A stretch of DNA of 64,000 nt. Origin: Eonycteris spelaea. Lineage: Eukaryota > Chordata > Mammalia > Chiroptera > Pteropodidae. Shown here in pieces: positions 1 through 12,460 of this stretch (position 1 is the stretch's first letter; every line of letters begins with the position of its first letter). The DNA lies in contig PUFA01000289.1 of NCBI GenBank assembly GCA_003508835.1, positions 434,001-498,000 on the forward strand. Reading direction: 5' to 3'. The notes under the pieces were generated by a model that was not told where the DNA came from, did not search any database, and worked only from the letters and a program-made list of their open reading frames with translations. The position numbers were made by a program, and so were the translations under genes.

Positions 1-2237
1 ACAAAAAAAAGCAGCTTTCCAATAGACTAGAATGTTTTGGCCTGAGTTCTTGACAACTGAGAGTTGCAATTTCTACCATCACTTAACCCACTTAACACTT
101 TAAACATACAAAGTTGTGGTATGTGATCAGGAACACAATGCTTTTTAATGTTTAGAAGATTATGAAGATTTGCACAATATCCTGAATTTACATAAAACTA
201 TTTCAGATGAAATAGTCAAATCTACAATCTTCACATTAAAAGGAATCTAAGCCAGCACAAACGAATCTAAAAACACTATTTATAAGTGACACACATTCAA
301 GCTCAGACAAGTAACACGCAGAAAGTAAGACAGCCAACTGCAACATCAGAAATTAAATAACCACTTTAGCTTGACATTTCTTTACCTTAAACACATGACT
401 CAAATTACAGATAAAAGTTTCAAGAAGAAATGCACGAAATGACTGGTTTTGTAGCTCAGAACCATAAAATTTTAAAACCTTGCATTTTTTAAAGGTTGTG
501 AACCCTAATAGAATATTTCAATTTTCAAATAAAGTAGAGGAAATAATAATGATATATATTCACGCATGAAGTGTTTTTCTCTATGCTTTCTTTTCAAGGG
601 GTTAATCTCTGGAAATTAGCTATTGTACCTTTTATATGTTCACTGGAGTCCTCTGCATTCTATATTATATCATATTGTAGGATATATGAATAGAATATAT
701 TCTAAAATAGCATGAGAGCAAGATATGATAAAAAGTTTTAACTAGTAACAACTTAGGCAAGTATGAATACATTTACTGAGGAAGAATAAATGGAGAAATG
801 CTCGGTGAACTGTACATTAACTTAAAGATGTAAAATTTATGCAGAATAAGAATGGCAAAAGAATGAATAGTTTCCAATTTCCTCTGTGGGAGTCTTGTGT
901 AATGTAGTAGCCACGAATCCAGGCTATGCCTTGCATCTGAGATGGCTGCGCCACTCTTCCAGCATCCTCCAGGACCCTCTGCTTAAGTTATGATGTTACC
1001 GCCCTTTCTAAAGTTTTCAAATAGTACAGAAGTCTAAAGGAAATTGATTGCATTTGCTGTCGGTTGCTCAGGCTATGACAGACAAATAAGTGATTTTCTC
1101 TTAGGATTGGACAAAGAGGAGGAGAAGGAGGTAGGATTTCTCCTCACTATAATTCATCAGAGAATACTATTGTCTTCCATATCTGAAATAGCACCAATGA
1201 AGATACAAAATATTTAATATTAATAGCCACATTACAATATTCAGTTTAGATTAGCAAACCATTATGAGTATCTATTATATGTAGATGTTAAGGATACAGT
1301 TATGAATTAGACTAGGCCAAATAACTGATGTCTAAAGGAGGAGAAACAAGCTCTTCTAAACAAATAATTTCAGTGAAAAACACAGGCGACCATCTTAAAC
1401 TGGGAAGGTGAGAGAAAGCTTCCTGATCCAGGCAATGCCTAAAGACTTTGATAGTCTTAAAACAGAAAGCTGCATGAATAAAGACATGGAAATACAAAAT
1501 GGCATGTATGGAGGGAGGGAGGAGAGGGGAAGAGAGACAGACAGACAACGTGTAAATGTGTACATGGCGTTGGAGTGAGGTGTGAGATGGGAAGTGATAA
1601 AGGTTGGCACTGAAAATATACGATCATGGCGATCCTCAATACCATGATCTAAAGAGCTAGAATTTTATCCTGCTCAAATGATGGAACATTACATGGCTGA
1701 AGGCAGAGAAAGAAGGTATTCAAATTTGCATGCCAGGAAAATGAAGGACAAATTGTTGCGAGATTAATTTAGAAAGCTATTTCCATAGTCCAAGGGCGAC
1801 AGAAAGAATCAACTAGGATGAAAAAGTTGCTGGGTTTTAAAAATTGCAATGACACCCATTGCTAATAAGACCCATTTTAAACCTTTCTTAAAACATATCA
1901 GTCCACGCTTCTTAGAAGAGGTCTATGGTAAAGTCAAACTGGGTCTATGTTAACTGTGTATGAGTTAGATTTAAATTAAGTTCCTAATTTCTGATCAAGC
2001 AGCCTACAATTTCCGTGGACTCCAAAATCAAATTATGTTACTATGAATAGAGACAATGGAAAATTTGTACTAGTTTCACCTTTAACTTTCCTTAGTGCTT
2101 AAAAATGAAATGTTTCTTCTCAGTTGTATTTTAAAGAACAAGTAGCTGCACACCTTTTTATCAAACCAATCTTTCCTCAGCTGAACACTAATATTTTATA
2201 CTGTACTAACTTTATGTAAGAATGGTCTGAAGCTGCA

Positions 2238-2415
2238 CTATTCTAATACAGTAGCCACTAGCCACATGTAACTTTGTAAACTTAAATACAATATTCAGTT
2301 CCTCAGTTACACTAGCCAAAATGGAAGCACTCAATAGTCACACGTGGCTTGTAGCTACTGAGTTGAACTTTGTAAAGAGAGAACATTTCTTCCCTTGAAG
2401 TTCTATTGGATAATG
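2238..2415 (+). mobile_element. Degenerate non-autonomous DNA-transposon fragment
   Basis: The block contains 'gtagccactagccacatgt' at its left, a mid portion with 'cacgtggcttgtagctactgag', and ends in 'ttctattggataatgcc'. This resembles a common mammalian hAT-like element whose ends read 'agccacatgtggct...attggacagtgc'. The same family appears fuller at 39235-39690. I am not certain of the family name and the copy is heavily diverged. Confidence 0.4.
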
Positions 2416-3650
2416 CCGATCTTTTTTATAATTCAGCCCTGGAAACAGAGTAGGCACTTGATCCTTTCTGGCTAAGATGCTGAGTCATTCTATTATGCTC
2501 CTGGAGATACAAAATATATTTGCATCTTAGTAGTATAATAATTAAGTTATATGTGATATTAGACCGATACCACATAAAATCCCTGCTTATATTTATTTCT
2601 GTGGAACTGATGAGTGGAATAGAAAATGGATATTAAAATTATTTCATTTAGTTCTTGAGTAATTCAAATAATAACTCAATTATACCTTTTTAAAATTCTA
2701 TTCAGAGAAATAAGGTGAATAAAAACTGAATAGCTTATCTTGGCCAGTTTTGGATTTTAAAAAAGAGATAAGTTTTGAAGAAAATTTCTTTTCATAAAAT
2801 GTCACTGGAAGTATCTTAATAATGAACTCATTCTTTGCTTTTCTAAAATGTAACTATAAAAATATATGAGCTTTCAAATTCAATCTTCTCATGGAAATCA
2901 AACATTAAGGTGCCTCAATAATGAGAACAGGCTCACATACTTGAGTGTTTACGTATTCCAGTTGCACAACAGAGTTTAAGCTGTATTCACAGGACAGTCA
3001 CAGAACAGCTAAACTAGGCTAGACCAGAGGTAAAAGCATTGAAAGAAAGAAAACAATATTTAATTTTGAGGTAAAGTAGTTGACTTAAAAGTCCTAAATA
3101 AGTCATGTTAAATCACTTTTGTAGGATTTAATTAGATCTGTTATGCATACTCTCCCTTCTAGTATTCTACAGAATGCAGAGGAGTTTTGACTGTTGGAAG
3201 CAAAATGCGATTCATGGTCCCCACCCAGGGTGTGGAGTGCTGTTCATACTATACTCACAGTACTGGTTCCAAGTCAGTCTCTCGTAATCAGGAATGTGCT
3301 GCCAACCCAGAGAGCAAAGAATAGGGAGTGTGTAGTAATTACATCATGAGGGAGACGGCAACAAATACTCCTATTGGAAAACAGACGATTTCTCAGATCT
3401 TGAGATGGAGTAGAGAGGTGAAAAAGAAAATACTGGGAACAAGGAAGAAGGGAAAAGAGTAGAATAGGGGAGTCCTATGCTCGAGGTGAAAAGGATAAAG
3501 CAATAAAGGAGAATGACATTAAAATTTAAAACTAGTTTTCATGAGAGAAACCTGTTGTTTCCTCTTGCCCCTTCTCTATTGCTTTATGTATGTACGTTAT
3601 TATCTGAAAGGTTGTTAACCTTAATAATCATCAGTAATAATCTTATATTA

Positions 3651-3894
3651 ATTCTCTTTTTAAATTTGTTATTTTTTATGCCCTATAGCATCTGGTCTTT
3701 CTAGGTGGTCTCCCATCCAATTACTAACCAGGCCTGACCCTGCTTAGTTTCCGAGATCAAACATTAGGCTTATTCAGGGTGGCATGGCTGCAGACTATAG
3801 ACCATGGACTGTGGCTCCACTGGGGCATGAACTCAGGATCTTCTGTGTGTAAAGCAGGCATGCTAACCACTACACTATGGAACCATGTCCTATA
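3651..3894 (-). mobile_element. Dimeric SINE: tRNA-Val(UAC)-like part followed by 5S rRNA-like part (MEG-TR-like)
   Basis: Read on the minus strand, 3884-3811 matches a tRNA-Val(UAC). It begins GGTTCCATAGTGTAGTGG, keeps anticodon TAC in the loop TTTACAC, has a B-box-like stretch, and closes with GGAGCC. A 15-base linker (3810-3796) leads into 3795-3681, which follows 5S rRNA almost end to end: GTCTGCAGCCATGCCACC, then TGATCTCGGAAACTAAGC, then GGTTAGTAATTGGATGGGAG, and a decayed 3' end. An A-rich tail follows (3680-3651). Imperfect target-site copies may be ttatatta-containing stretches at 3641-3650 and 3895-3904. tRNA-derived, 5S-derived and combined SINEs of this style are known from pteropodid bats (MEG families). 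The assignment to the tRNA+5S dimer class is from memory. It is a retroposon, not a working 5S or tRNA gene. Confidence 0.88.
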
Positions 3895-4379
3895 TTTTAT
3901 ATTATTTAAACTTCAACTTACAGTATCTATCCTGGAATTGTTTTTGTTCTTAATTTTCTTATTTTATTTCCAAAGAAATCAGAGCACTCAACACCACCTG
4001 CTGCTTTTTGATAGTTTACTCCCTTATCTCATTAGCTGCAAGATAACCATCTTACAGATCATACTTTAGTAAAGACCTAACAAAACATAATCCATCACAG
4101 TGGAGCATATGACACAATGCAGTCCTAACCCCCTCCCGTGTAGTTTACTGTACAAAGAACCAAAAGTGCTTCATTTCAAACCTTTCTTTCATAACATCAT
4201 CTTGTTTCACTGTGTTAAAAATTACATTATTTTATTAGATTTGGAAGAGACTTAACGGGTTTGTTAGGCCGTTAATTTAATGTCCAACTTCCCAGGCAGT
4301 AAAGAAGTTTTCCTGAAAATGTATCTGAAATATATTTGATTTCTGCTTGAAATCAGAATAGCAGTAGAAAAAAAACCTT

Positions 4380-4475
4380 ATTCTGAGGCTCAAGAGACCT
4401 GGATTCTAAGTACAGCTGTTAGTTACTAGTTTACTCTAGGCCCCCGAAAATGAGATGTTTGGTTTAAATGATATC
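4380..4475 (+). repeat. Probable MIR SINE remnant
   Basis: 'ctcaagagacctggattctaa' followed by 'gttagttactag' and a later 'atgatatcc' track the MIR core. The copy is short and decayed. Confidence 0.45.
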
Positions 4476-4794
4476 CATTTCTTTCCAGTACCAAACTTCA
4501 TGATTTTAAGGTCTGATTTCCCTGTGCTGTTGGCCAGTTGACATTTTTGGCTGAATAGATGCTGTGGAAGTGATTTAGGTAAAGGCTTCTTTCAAGAGGA
4601 TGGGGTTTGGGCTAAGGAAAGGCTATACATCTGAGGTTGAAGGAGACAACTGTCTTTCCTACTGGTTGAACGAGCCTTTCGTACATCCAAAAGGACAAAC
4701 AAATTTAGCAATTTCTTTTCTTCTGATTGTTATATTAACCCAATAAACACTAGAACACATATTTAAAACAAAAATTAGGAAGTAACATGTAGTG

Positions 4795-4935
4795 AAAAAT
4801 CCTTAGACTGGAACTCTGAAATCTGTGATGGAAATCTATGATCTTGCATAATGATGAAAACTCTATCATTAACTAGTTATGTGATAATTGGGTATGTTAT
4901 TAAATCTTCACAAACTCAAGAACATGTGCTCTAAG
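4795..4935 (+). repeat. Possible MIR SINE remnant
   Basis: The order 'cttagactggaactctgaaatc', 'attaactagttatgtga' and 'ttattaaatcttcac' resembles a MIR core in plus orientation. It is strongly diverged and could be chance similarity. Confidence 0.35.
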
Positions 4936-6656
4936 ACCTCTTTTAATTCTAAAATTGCTGATACCCAGTAGCAACTGCAAAAATTAAAGATCATAAAAAT
5001 TGTACAGAGCATTAGCAATATTTTAAAATGCTTTAAAACAAGAATATTTTAAAAGAAAACATGTAACATTAGAAACATCCACTGTTCTGCTTGCTTTCTC
5101 ACACATAAAAGGGATACTGTTCATGAGAATTAAATGAGATAAATGAGATTTATATTATTTTCTATTCTTTTTTCTTCTTTGTACACTACCAAAAATTTCT
5201 ATCAGCATTCTGCACTTTTGCTCGCACAGCTAACATAAATCATCTCACCCTTAGAAAGAGACAGCCCAGCATAAAAACAAGTTACTCAACTAAATAACTC
5301 ATAAGAATTATTGCTTTTGAATTCCAAACATCAAACATTCCTTTCGAATAATGCTTTAGCCTAAAGCAAATATAATTTATTACTAACTGCACGTTACTGT
5401 ATAATAATGAAGTTTATTTAAGGTGGTGTAAGCATTTCCATAATGAGCCAACATTTTCAAGGTGTTTTGTTTAACCTGGTTATAAAATATACTCTGGAAA
5501 AAAATACACAGGTTCTTTGTGGGAGCAAATGCTTTTGAAAACTCTTTAGTAGCAAAGAAAGATTTCAGAATGGAAACTCCTGCATTGAACAGTTCATAGC
5601 ATACATATTTTATTTTTAAAAAGAATTATTTTTCTCTTCTTGTATCTCTTGTAATGAATCTAATTTCTAAATCTGGAAATCATTTCATAACATGTTACCA
5701 TTCTTACTAAATAAGGGTCTACAAAGATTATAAATTATCTTCATATATAAATATGCATATTTGGAACAATTTGGCCTATTTGAGTTTCCTTAACAGACAT
5801 ATGTGCATGCATGCATTACCTGAGAAAAGACTCATATGCAAACTAGGATGTAATTGGCCTAATTGTCAATTTATAGGTAATCAACAAAATAACCTATTAA
5901 AACAAAACATAATAGATTATTGTAGCATGATTAAACAGATTAAATACATTTTCATACTGTTTGATTTCTTCTTCATTGTTTAATTCTCAAACCAAGGTTC
6001 AATTGAAAAAAAAGTACTTTCCTCAAACTCCACTAATCCACATTATTATTCATTTACTAAACATTAAGTCAAATAATCTTTTGCAATATGAGAACATTAG
6101 AAATAATGTGATTTTATTTTTAATATTCTTATGTTATGTAAGAAAATATATTATTCAATCTCTTAAATGTTAGATATAGTCACCTATATTGATATCTATC
6201 TTCAATATATTCTGAGACTATCATGTTTTATCTAGTTGAATAACTGAGATTCTGGGTTTGCTTTTTTTTCCTACAATGGGCAAGATTTCTTTATGTAAAT
6301 GCTCATGAGGTCAGGCTAAATTATTATTCACATGCTAGCTGTTGTGCAACATTAAATAGTCATAGAATATAATTTCTGAAAGGAGAAACTATTGCAAGAT
6401 GCAGGAAGTACCTATTCTTTGCTGTCACAACTCTAAAAGTTTATTGATTAAACAGTGACTAGTGCATAAACAAATTTCTAAGTTTTTATTTTCTGTCTTT
6501 GAAATTCAGTTTTCAGATAAGGATTATAAATGACCATCTCATAAAGTTGGCTTATGTTTTTAAAAATGTGTATTTGCAAACCTATAATATCATTTAAGTG
6601 TTCAATAATTTCCTCCATAACTTCAAGTTATTTACTACTTTGCAATTCCTGGATTT

Positions 6657-6686
6657 AAACAAACAAACAAACAAACAAACAAAAAA
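6657..6686. repeat. (CAAA)n microsatellite
   Basis: About seven near-perfect CAAA units. Confidence 0.9.
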
Positions 6687-7842
6687 CTGCAATGTAGAAA
6701 TAAAGCACAATGTACAGAATACGTTCCGTTCCAGAACCCTGCCTAACAGAACAAACCTTTAGCAGAGCGCTTTAAAGGTAATCTATGAATCAAAAATATC
6801 CTACTGGAATAATGGCCTTAAAAATAAATATGACCCCTGGTGATGTCATTACTTTCACTGGACTAGAAAATACCCTAAAGTTTCTTTTAATGCCCCAGAG
6901 ATTGCCTAGGAAGCAAAAATGTAGAGTACTAGATTAAAAACGCTCTCGCTTCTCTTTCATCAACTTATATTAAAAATAGCCTCTCTCTAGATATCTAGAA
7001 CACAGTTTTAGCCCATTCAATATATTGAGCTTTGTGCGTGAAACAGGAATTTTGGAAAAAGAGGTTTTCCCCGCAAATAAGAATTGATCATTTATTATTT
7101 TTACGCCTTTTATACTAATAATGCAATAATTTGATTTATTAATCACTTTACATTCATTACCCAATTAATCCATTTTTGTTAAGAACCTTTTACAGATGGG
7201 GTTACTTACGAGTGTAATCAATCACTCCTAAGCCCAATTGCTGAAGTAAGGATCATGTAACTCCCGAATGGACTAAATAATTCACACCTAGGCTCTCTGA
7301 CGCCAAATCTATAAATTTAAATACTATGATTTTAAAACTTCATTCCAGACCAAATAAATTATAATATCCAGGAATTATGTACCAAAATTTGTTTTCTGAA
7401 GCTGGTGGTTTGGGAACCATTGCACTATCTTCACACAACCCTGCCTCCCTAGGAATGCTGATTTCGATTAATTTTCTCTCATTTCCATAACCAGCCTTTT
7501 TGGAAGGCTCGTGTTGCCGTGGAAGGTTAAAAAGAAGTAGAAAACATGGCTCCTGCCCCTGAGAAGCTTACAATCTAAAAATACACTACCCCAAATGTTG
7601 AGACTTAGAAGTGACTGGACTGGGCATGTTTAGTAGAAGTGACTTTGTGGAAGCAGTGCACTTTGACTAGGGTTTTGGTGGAGCGGAGAACAGAAATTGA
7701 TAGAGAAATAAGACTAACCAGGGTACAAAGGTTTGGCAGTGGAAATAAGACTTGTGGAATGGTTCAACAACCCTTCTTTATTTCAAGACATAATGTTAAA
7801 CATTTCAATTCAATTTTCTCTCGGACACACAAAATTACTAAC

Positions 7843-8409
7843 CTTCTACATTCATGGCTTCTCTCAGAACCTGAAGTTTCTTTTGTCTCTCTCGGATTCG
7901 GTCCAAAGCACTTGATATTGCTGAGGAGGTAGGCAAGTCTCGCGTGTGAAATATAGGATCCATTTTCTGAGGGCCAAAGATATCCAAGGCTATGCTTCCA
8001 TCTGAGTATCTTGCTTCCTTTTTTCTAGGAGCAGTTGAAGACCGCACTGCTACTGCCTCAGGAAGACAGTGTCGATATCTGCAGGTGTCTCCAGAAGAGA
8101 AGTCTCTGTCAGCTGTGCAAAGCAAGTCCATGGATGAAGCCCAGATCTTCTTCTTGGATAGGACATCAGAGCCAGGGAGAGCTTTTTTTTCTGGGCCACT
8201 AGTTTTGAACTGGTAAGGAGGGCAGGTATTTTCAGAATCTTCATGTCCAGAATTATTATCTGATGAAATGTCCTTGAAATAGTCTTCCTCATCTTGTGTA
8301 TCTCTGATGGACAGAAATCCCATAGATTTACTAAGCCCTTTGTTAAGAAAGGTCTGATGAGAGAATGGAGACTTGTGTATGTCTAGTACATCAGAAGTAG
8401 AGCTTCTTC
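7843..8409 (-). CDS. PTPN13: PTPN13 sixth coding exon in window (residues ~212-400)
   Basis: A 567-base exon of 189 codons, entered in phase 1 and left in phase 1. Acceptor on the minus strand is ATTCCAG|GAAGAAGC. Donor is GTAGAAG|GTTAGT, with T at +3 instead of the usual A/G. It encodes the serine-rich linker after the KIND domain. Recognisable PTPN13 stretches are KKKIWASSMDLLCTADRDFS, ARYSDGSIALDIFGPQKMDP and, at the end, SALDRIRERQKKLQVLREAM. The segment is rich in Ser, Asp and Glu with basic clusters, predicted disordered apart from the C-terminal Arg/Lys/Glu helix that leads toward the coiled coil and FERM domain. The frame is open across the exon. The part around residues 245-260 and the region after the DFSSG motif vary most from the human protein as I recall it, while the last 70 residues are nearly unchanged. 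The intron right of it is 8.5 kb. Confidence 0.95.
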
Positions 8410-10039
8410 CTGGAATGATAAGAATCTATCATGTATGCACAGAATTTTTAGAAAATAACTGGAATGTAACCTTACTATTGAAAGTGAAAGTGGCAATTTT
8501 CTAATTCTCCAAATGGAGGATCAGAGATGAAATGGAATGGTGGTGGTGGTGACAGTGGAAGTGAAAAGAGAGTCCATGTTTGCATAATTTTTCATTGTCC
8601 AATGTTTCTTATCTAATAAAATCAATAATATTGTCAACTCACTTTTTTTGTGTAGTATTTTATATTTATCAAAGGTGAATTATTGTTTTTTAAAAACAGA
8701 TAAGTTTCTGACACTATTCACATCAATAAAATATTACCCATGAAATAATTTCAGATAATAATAGAATGTACAGTTTACTCCTTTAAATTCTAAAGGTACA
8801 ATTCACACATGTATACTTCAATATAAAGCCCTGGTGTATTTTGTTCATTTAAATAAATATACTTAAAGAAGAAACAAAGAATTCTTGCTATACTTTGGAT
8901 GGAAAAAAGGTTGTAGCATTTTGAATTCTTAAGTACAAAATTTTTATTATAATTAGATATATTTTCTGAAAATTTTATTGTGTTTGAAATCCATATAATT
9001 TGATTGTATTTAAATCTGTAAAAAACTTAATTTTTTCATGGCAGACCATCATGTACTAATATAGTTTTTCCTCTGGAATATAATGTATCAATATTTGTCA
9101 ATTAGAATAAAGTACCAATTCTTATTTATTCTTTAGTCCTTGATATAGGTAAAATCAGTAAGCCATTTTAATTTTTTTAGGCAGCAGTCTGTAAATGCAT
9201 TGACATGGCAAAAATGCCCAATCCTAAATTAATCTTTTTAATCCACAGTTTAACAAGAAAAAGATCACATATATGGCTCTATTATTGAAAAAGAAATGTA
9301 GAAGAATACAGTTCCTGTGTGACCTTCAATGATCCCTCTTTGATTAACTTTTTGCTATGTATACAATACAAAATAATGACTAAAACCTTCTTTTGAAAAC
9401 GTTAATTGACTCTTCAGAGTAACATTTCTAAGCTTTAATTCCCTGATCACAAAATTTACCTTAAAAAAATCTTAGAAAAGTGAATTCATTCCAAAATGGC
9501 GACAAATACTTGCTAACTTGAGAATTAGATTTGAACATTTTGCTTTTCTTGCAACTATTCCTTCTCTGAACATGGATCCACTTCAGTGTACACAAGGATA
9601 ACAATATTGGGGCATGTATCACAAAGAATACTGAGAAATGTATCACACCACATCCAGACACAAAGATTGCCACAGACTCTAGCTTCTAATCTAATGTTAA
9701 AGACTATAAACAGATGTCTATGTCACAGTATTTTAGGGGTAAATTATATTCTTAAACAAATGACATATTGAAACTCATTAATTTAAAATTTTATTAAAAA
9801 ATAGAGAACAGCGATATTCTTGAAAAATGATAGAATACATTAGGAAAAAATGAATTGGAAGGATTTAAGGATCATACAACTGTAGTTAAATTCTATAATG
9901 TCTTCTATTACTAACTTGACTACCAAGAAGTAGTCAAAACTTAGAGAAAAAGCAAACAAGTGAATATTCTGGCAACACCATAAATTCATGGTTGAGCACC
10001 TTGGATACTTGATAGCATGTGTTAACAATAAGTTCACTC

Positions 10040-11740
10040 ACTTTCCACGACTGCATCATTTTCCCTCATTCTTCAATTTCCCACCTGAACTCCCTCTTCT
10101 CTTTTAACTGATCATCCTGTCTCGTCTTCCACCAAGAAAACGGAAGCTGTCAGAAGAGAGCTTTCTCATTTTTCCATGACTCATTTTACACCTCTATCCA
10201 GGTCTGCAAACCTTTTCCCTGTTGTCTCAAAGGATGACCTTTCCGATCAATTGAAGGCCAATTCCCAATACATGTTCAATTCCCCGCTCCTTTTACTTTA
10301 CCAAAGATTTGATTTTTTTTTGTTAACTTCTCCCTTCTCTGCTTACATCTTCATTACTCGCCCATCATTCCCATTAGTATACAAACATGCTCTAATGTTC
10401 CCATCATAAAAACCAAACTAAACACAACCTTTCCCTATGTTACAGCGTTTCCTTCTAGTTACCACATTTCCCTCTAATTACTGCTGTCTCGAATTTCTCA
10501 GTTTCCATTCACTATTCTATCTACTTTAGCCAACTTTCAACTCCTCCACACCTTGGCAACTCTCATCATGTATCAAAAATGACCATTTTACGAAATCTAA
10601 TGAACACCTTTGTATCTGCATCTTACTTACTCTCAGCAACAACAGTTAGGGATAACAATCCCTTAATGAATCACTTTTCTCTTTTTACAGCCTTGGTTTC
10701 CTCCACTTCTCAGACTGCTCATTCTTAGTCTTTGCTTTTTCCTCTTCCTCTACTGGATATCCAAATGTTGGATTTCCTCATGTATCAGTTTCAGAGCCCT
10801 ATTTTTCACTCTTTCCTTAAATAATTTCGTGTATTAACAAGTCTTTAAACATTATGTATAAACTGACAACTCCTAAATTTATATTTTTCTGGGAGCTCCA
10901 ATTTTATATAATTGACACTGCTACTATTACATCTTAGAAAGCACCTCAAATTGAACACGCTTAAAACTAATCTTTTACTCACATACAGAAATGTCCATTC
11001 TACCTCTGTCTTTCCAATTACAATAAGTGGCACCATTCTTCAACTGATTGCTCAAAACAGAGATATAAGTACCATACTGAAATCCTTCACCTTCCTTATT
11101 CCCTATATCAAACCCACCAGAGTGTGCTGGCTATTTAAATCTCAAAGATATTTTACTTCATGTGATTATTTTCAATTCCACTGGCATCACTTTATTCCCA
11201 ATGAACATAGCCACTTGACTAGATAACTTCAGTGGCTTCTGAATAGGTCCCCCTGCTTCTACTTTCTTCATCCAGCTATCCCTGACTCAGCAGCCAGACT
11301 TATCTTTTCAAAATATGAATTCCATGATACTGCTACTTTGACCAATAAATCTCAAAGGAATATGATTGCACTCTAAATAAAATGAAGACTCCATTTGGGT
11401 CTACCATTGAATTTTTTGTCACATCTCCATTTCCCTTATTCCATCCAGACCACAGGATTTTCTCTCTTAAACTCTCTTATGTTAGGACCTTTGCACATAT
11501 CTACTCTTTTCCCTGTCCTGAATGGTCTACTCATGACCTCTCATGATCAGTTGTTTCTTATCTTATAGTTTTATTTTAAACATGACTTTTTCTCTGAGCC
11601 TACCCTGACCACTACCAAAACAGAGACTTTCTAAATATATCATAAATCTATTCCACTAGTAACAGGGACATTTATCATTCTCTTTTAGGTCATGATATTT
11701 ATTAATGACCTATAGTGGGCCACAGCATCCTAGAGAACCA
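10040..11740 (+). mobile_element. L2 LINE copy, ~1.7 kb
   Basis: A C/T-rich, decayed stretch that follows the L2 consensus in order: 'ctgacaactcctaaatttat', 'gcacctcaaattgaacacg', 'gtggcaccattcttcaactg', 'cagccagacttatc' and 'aggacctttgcacatat'. The frames are broken many times. It lies antisense to PTPN13. The left part (10040-10850) is less certain than 10850-11740. L2 stopped moving before placental mammals radiated, so this is an ancestral insertion. Confidence 0.75.
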
Positions 11741-12289
11741 TGTCTTTTGACTAGCCATGAGGCCTAAGACTAATTGATAATAAAAAGCCTCTTCGATACT
11801 ACTGCTCTATAAATGCTAGGTTTTTATTGCCATGTTAATGATATTCACTATCTTCAACTACATGACTAGATATGTAATTGACTGATTAAGACTTCACAGG
11901 TGGGTAAAAAATATATATAGTATCACACATAGCAATATAGTATCATTGTGCTTCATGTTGTTAAAGCACTAGAGAGTAAAATTCACTAATATGAAATTCA
12001 AAATAAGAGTTCAAATACAGAATTGAGCCATATAAATGAGAAGAAACATAGAATTCTAGGCTCATTTATTAGATGCCTAAGTCTGCTAGATCAGTGAAAA
12101 CCATGCCCTGATAACATCAGTGCCACCTACCAACAACAACATTTAAGACTAGATAAAATGTAATTTCTTAAAGTGTTTTCCAGATATTCCTAAGCACAGT
12201 GCAGGTTATTAAAATTCTTTTATCTAACAGGCAATAAGTAGCACCAAAATCATTAATTAATTATTAATTAATTAAGGTAATGGCTGTGC

Positions 12290-12460
12290 TCATGACCCAT
12301 TTTGATCACAAGAAGTTAATGTTGTTTCTGAAAGCAATGCCATTGGAGCTGTTAAAAGGTCTCGGTTGGAAACTGCTTTGATAGCTCCCCATCCTGGTAG
12401 AGCTAGTAGGGCCCCTCCACCATACTCACAGAACATGCTGGGCCTCTTTTAGGACATTTT
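12290..12460. other. Unassigned moderately GC-rich block within AT-rich intron
   Basis: Base composition rises above its surroundings, and on the minus strand about 51 codons stay open across it (near 12441-12290). I do not recognise the peptide and see no splice signals that fit PTPN13. It may be a repeat or retrocopy remnant or a conserved non-coding piece. A palindromic AT run (taattaattattaattaatt) sits at 12252-12273 beside it. Confidence 0.3.

Larger units (their letters stand above)
1..7842 (-). other. PTPN13: Intron after sixth coding exon (runs off left edge)
   Basis: AT-rich non-coding DNA. It begins at the donor just left of 7843 and its acceptor is outside the window. I searched for the next PTPN13 coding segment (the part continuing after residues AMNVE toward the coiled coil) and did not see it on the minus strand. 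The intron holds a dimeric tRNA/5S SINE at 3651-3894, probable MIR remnants near 4380-4475 and 4795-4935, an old DNA-transposon scrap near 2238-2415, and a CAAA microsatellite at 6657-6686. Nothing recognisable in 1-2230, 2420-3650 or 4940-7840. Confidence 0.85.

Noticed and set aside
3681..3795. 5S rRNA gene
   Set aside because: It is fused to a tRNA-like unit, has a deletion in the central part and decayed ends, and carries a retroposon A-rich tail. It is a SINE part.
7992..8216. Plus-strand open frame of 74 codons
   Set aside because: Entirely antisense to the PTPN13 exon 7843-8409. No independent coding signal.
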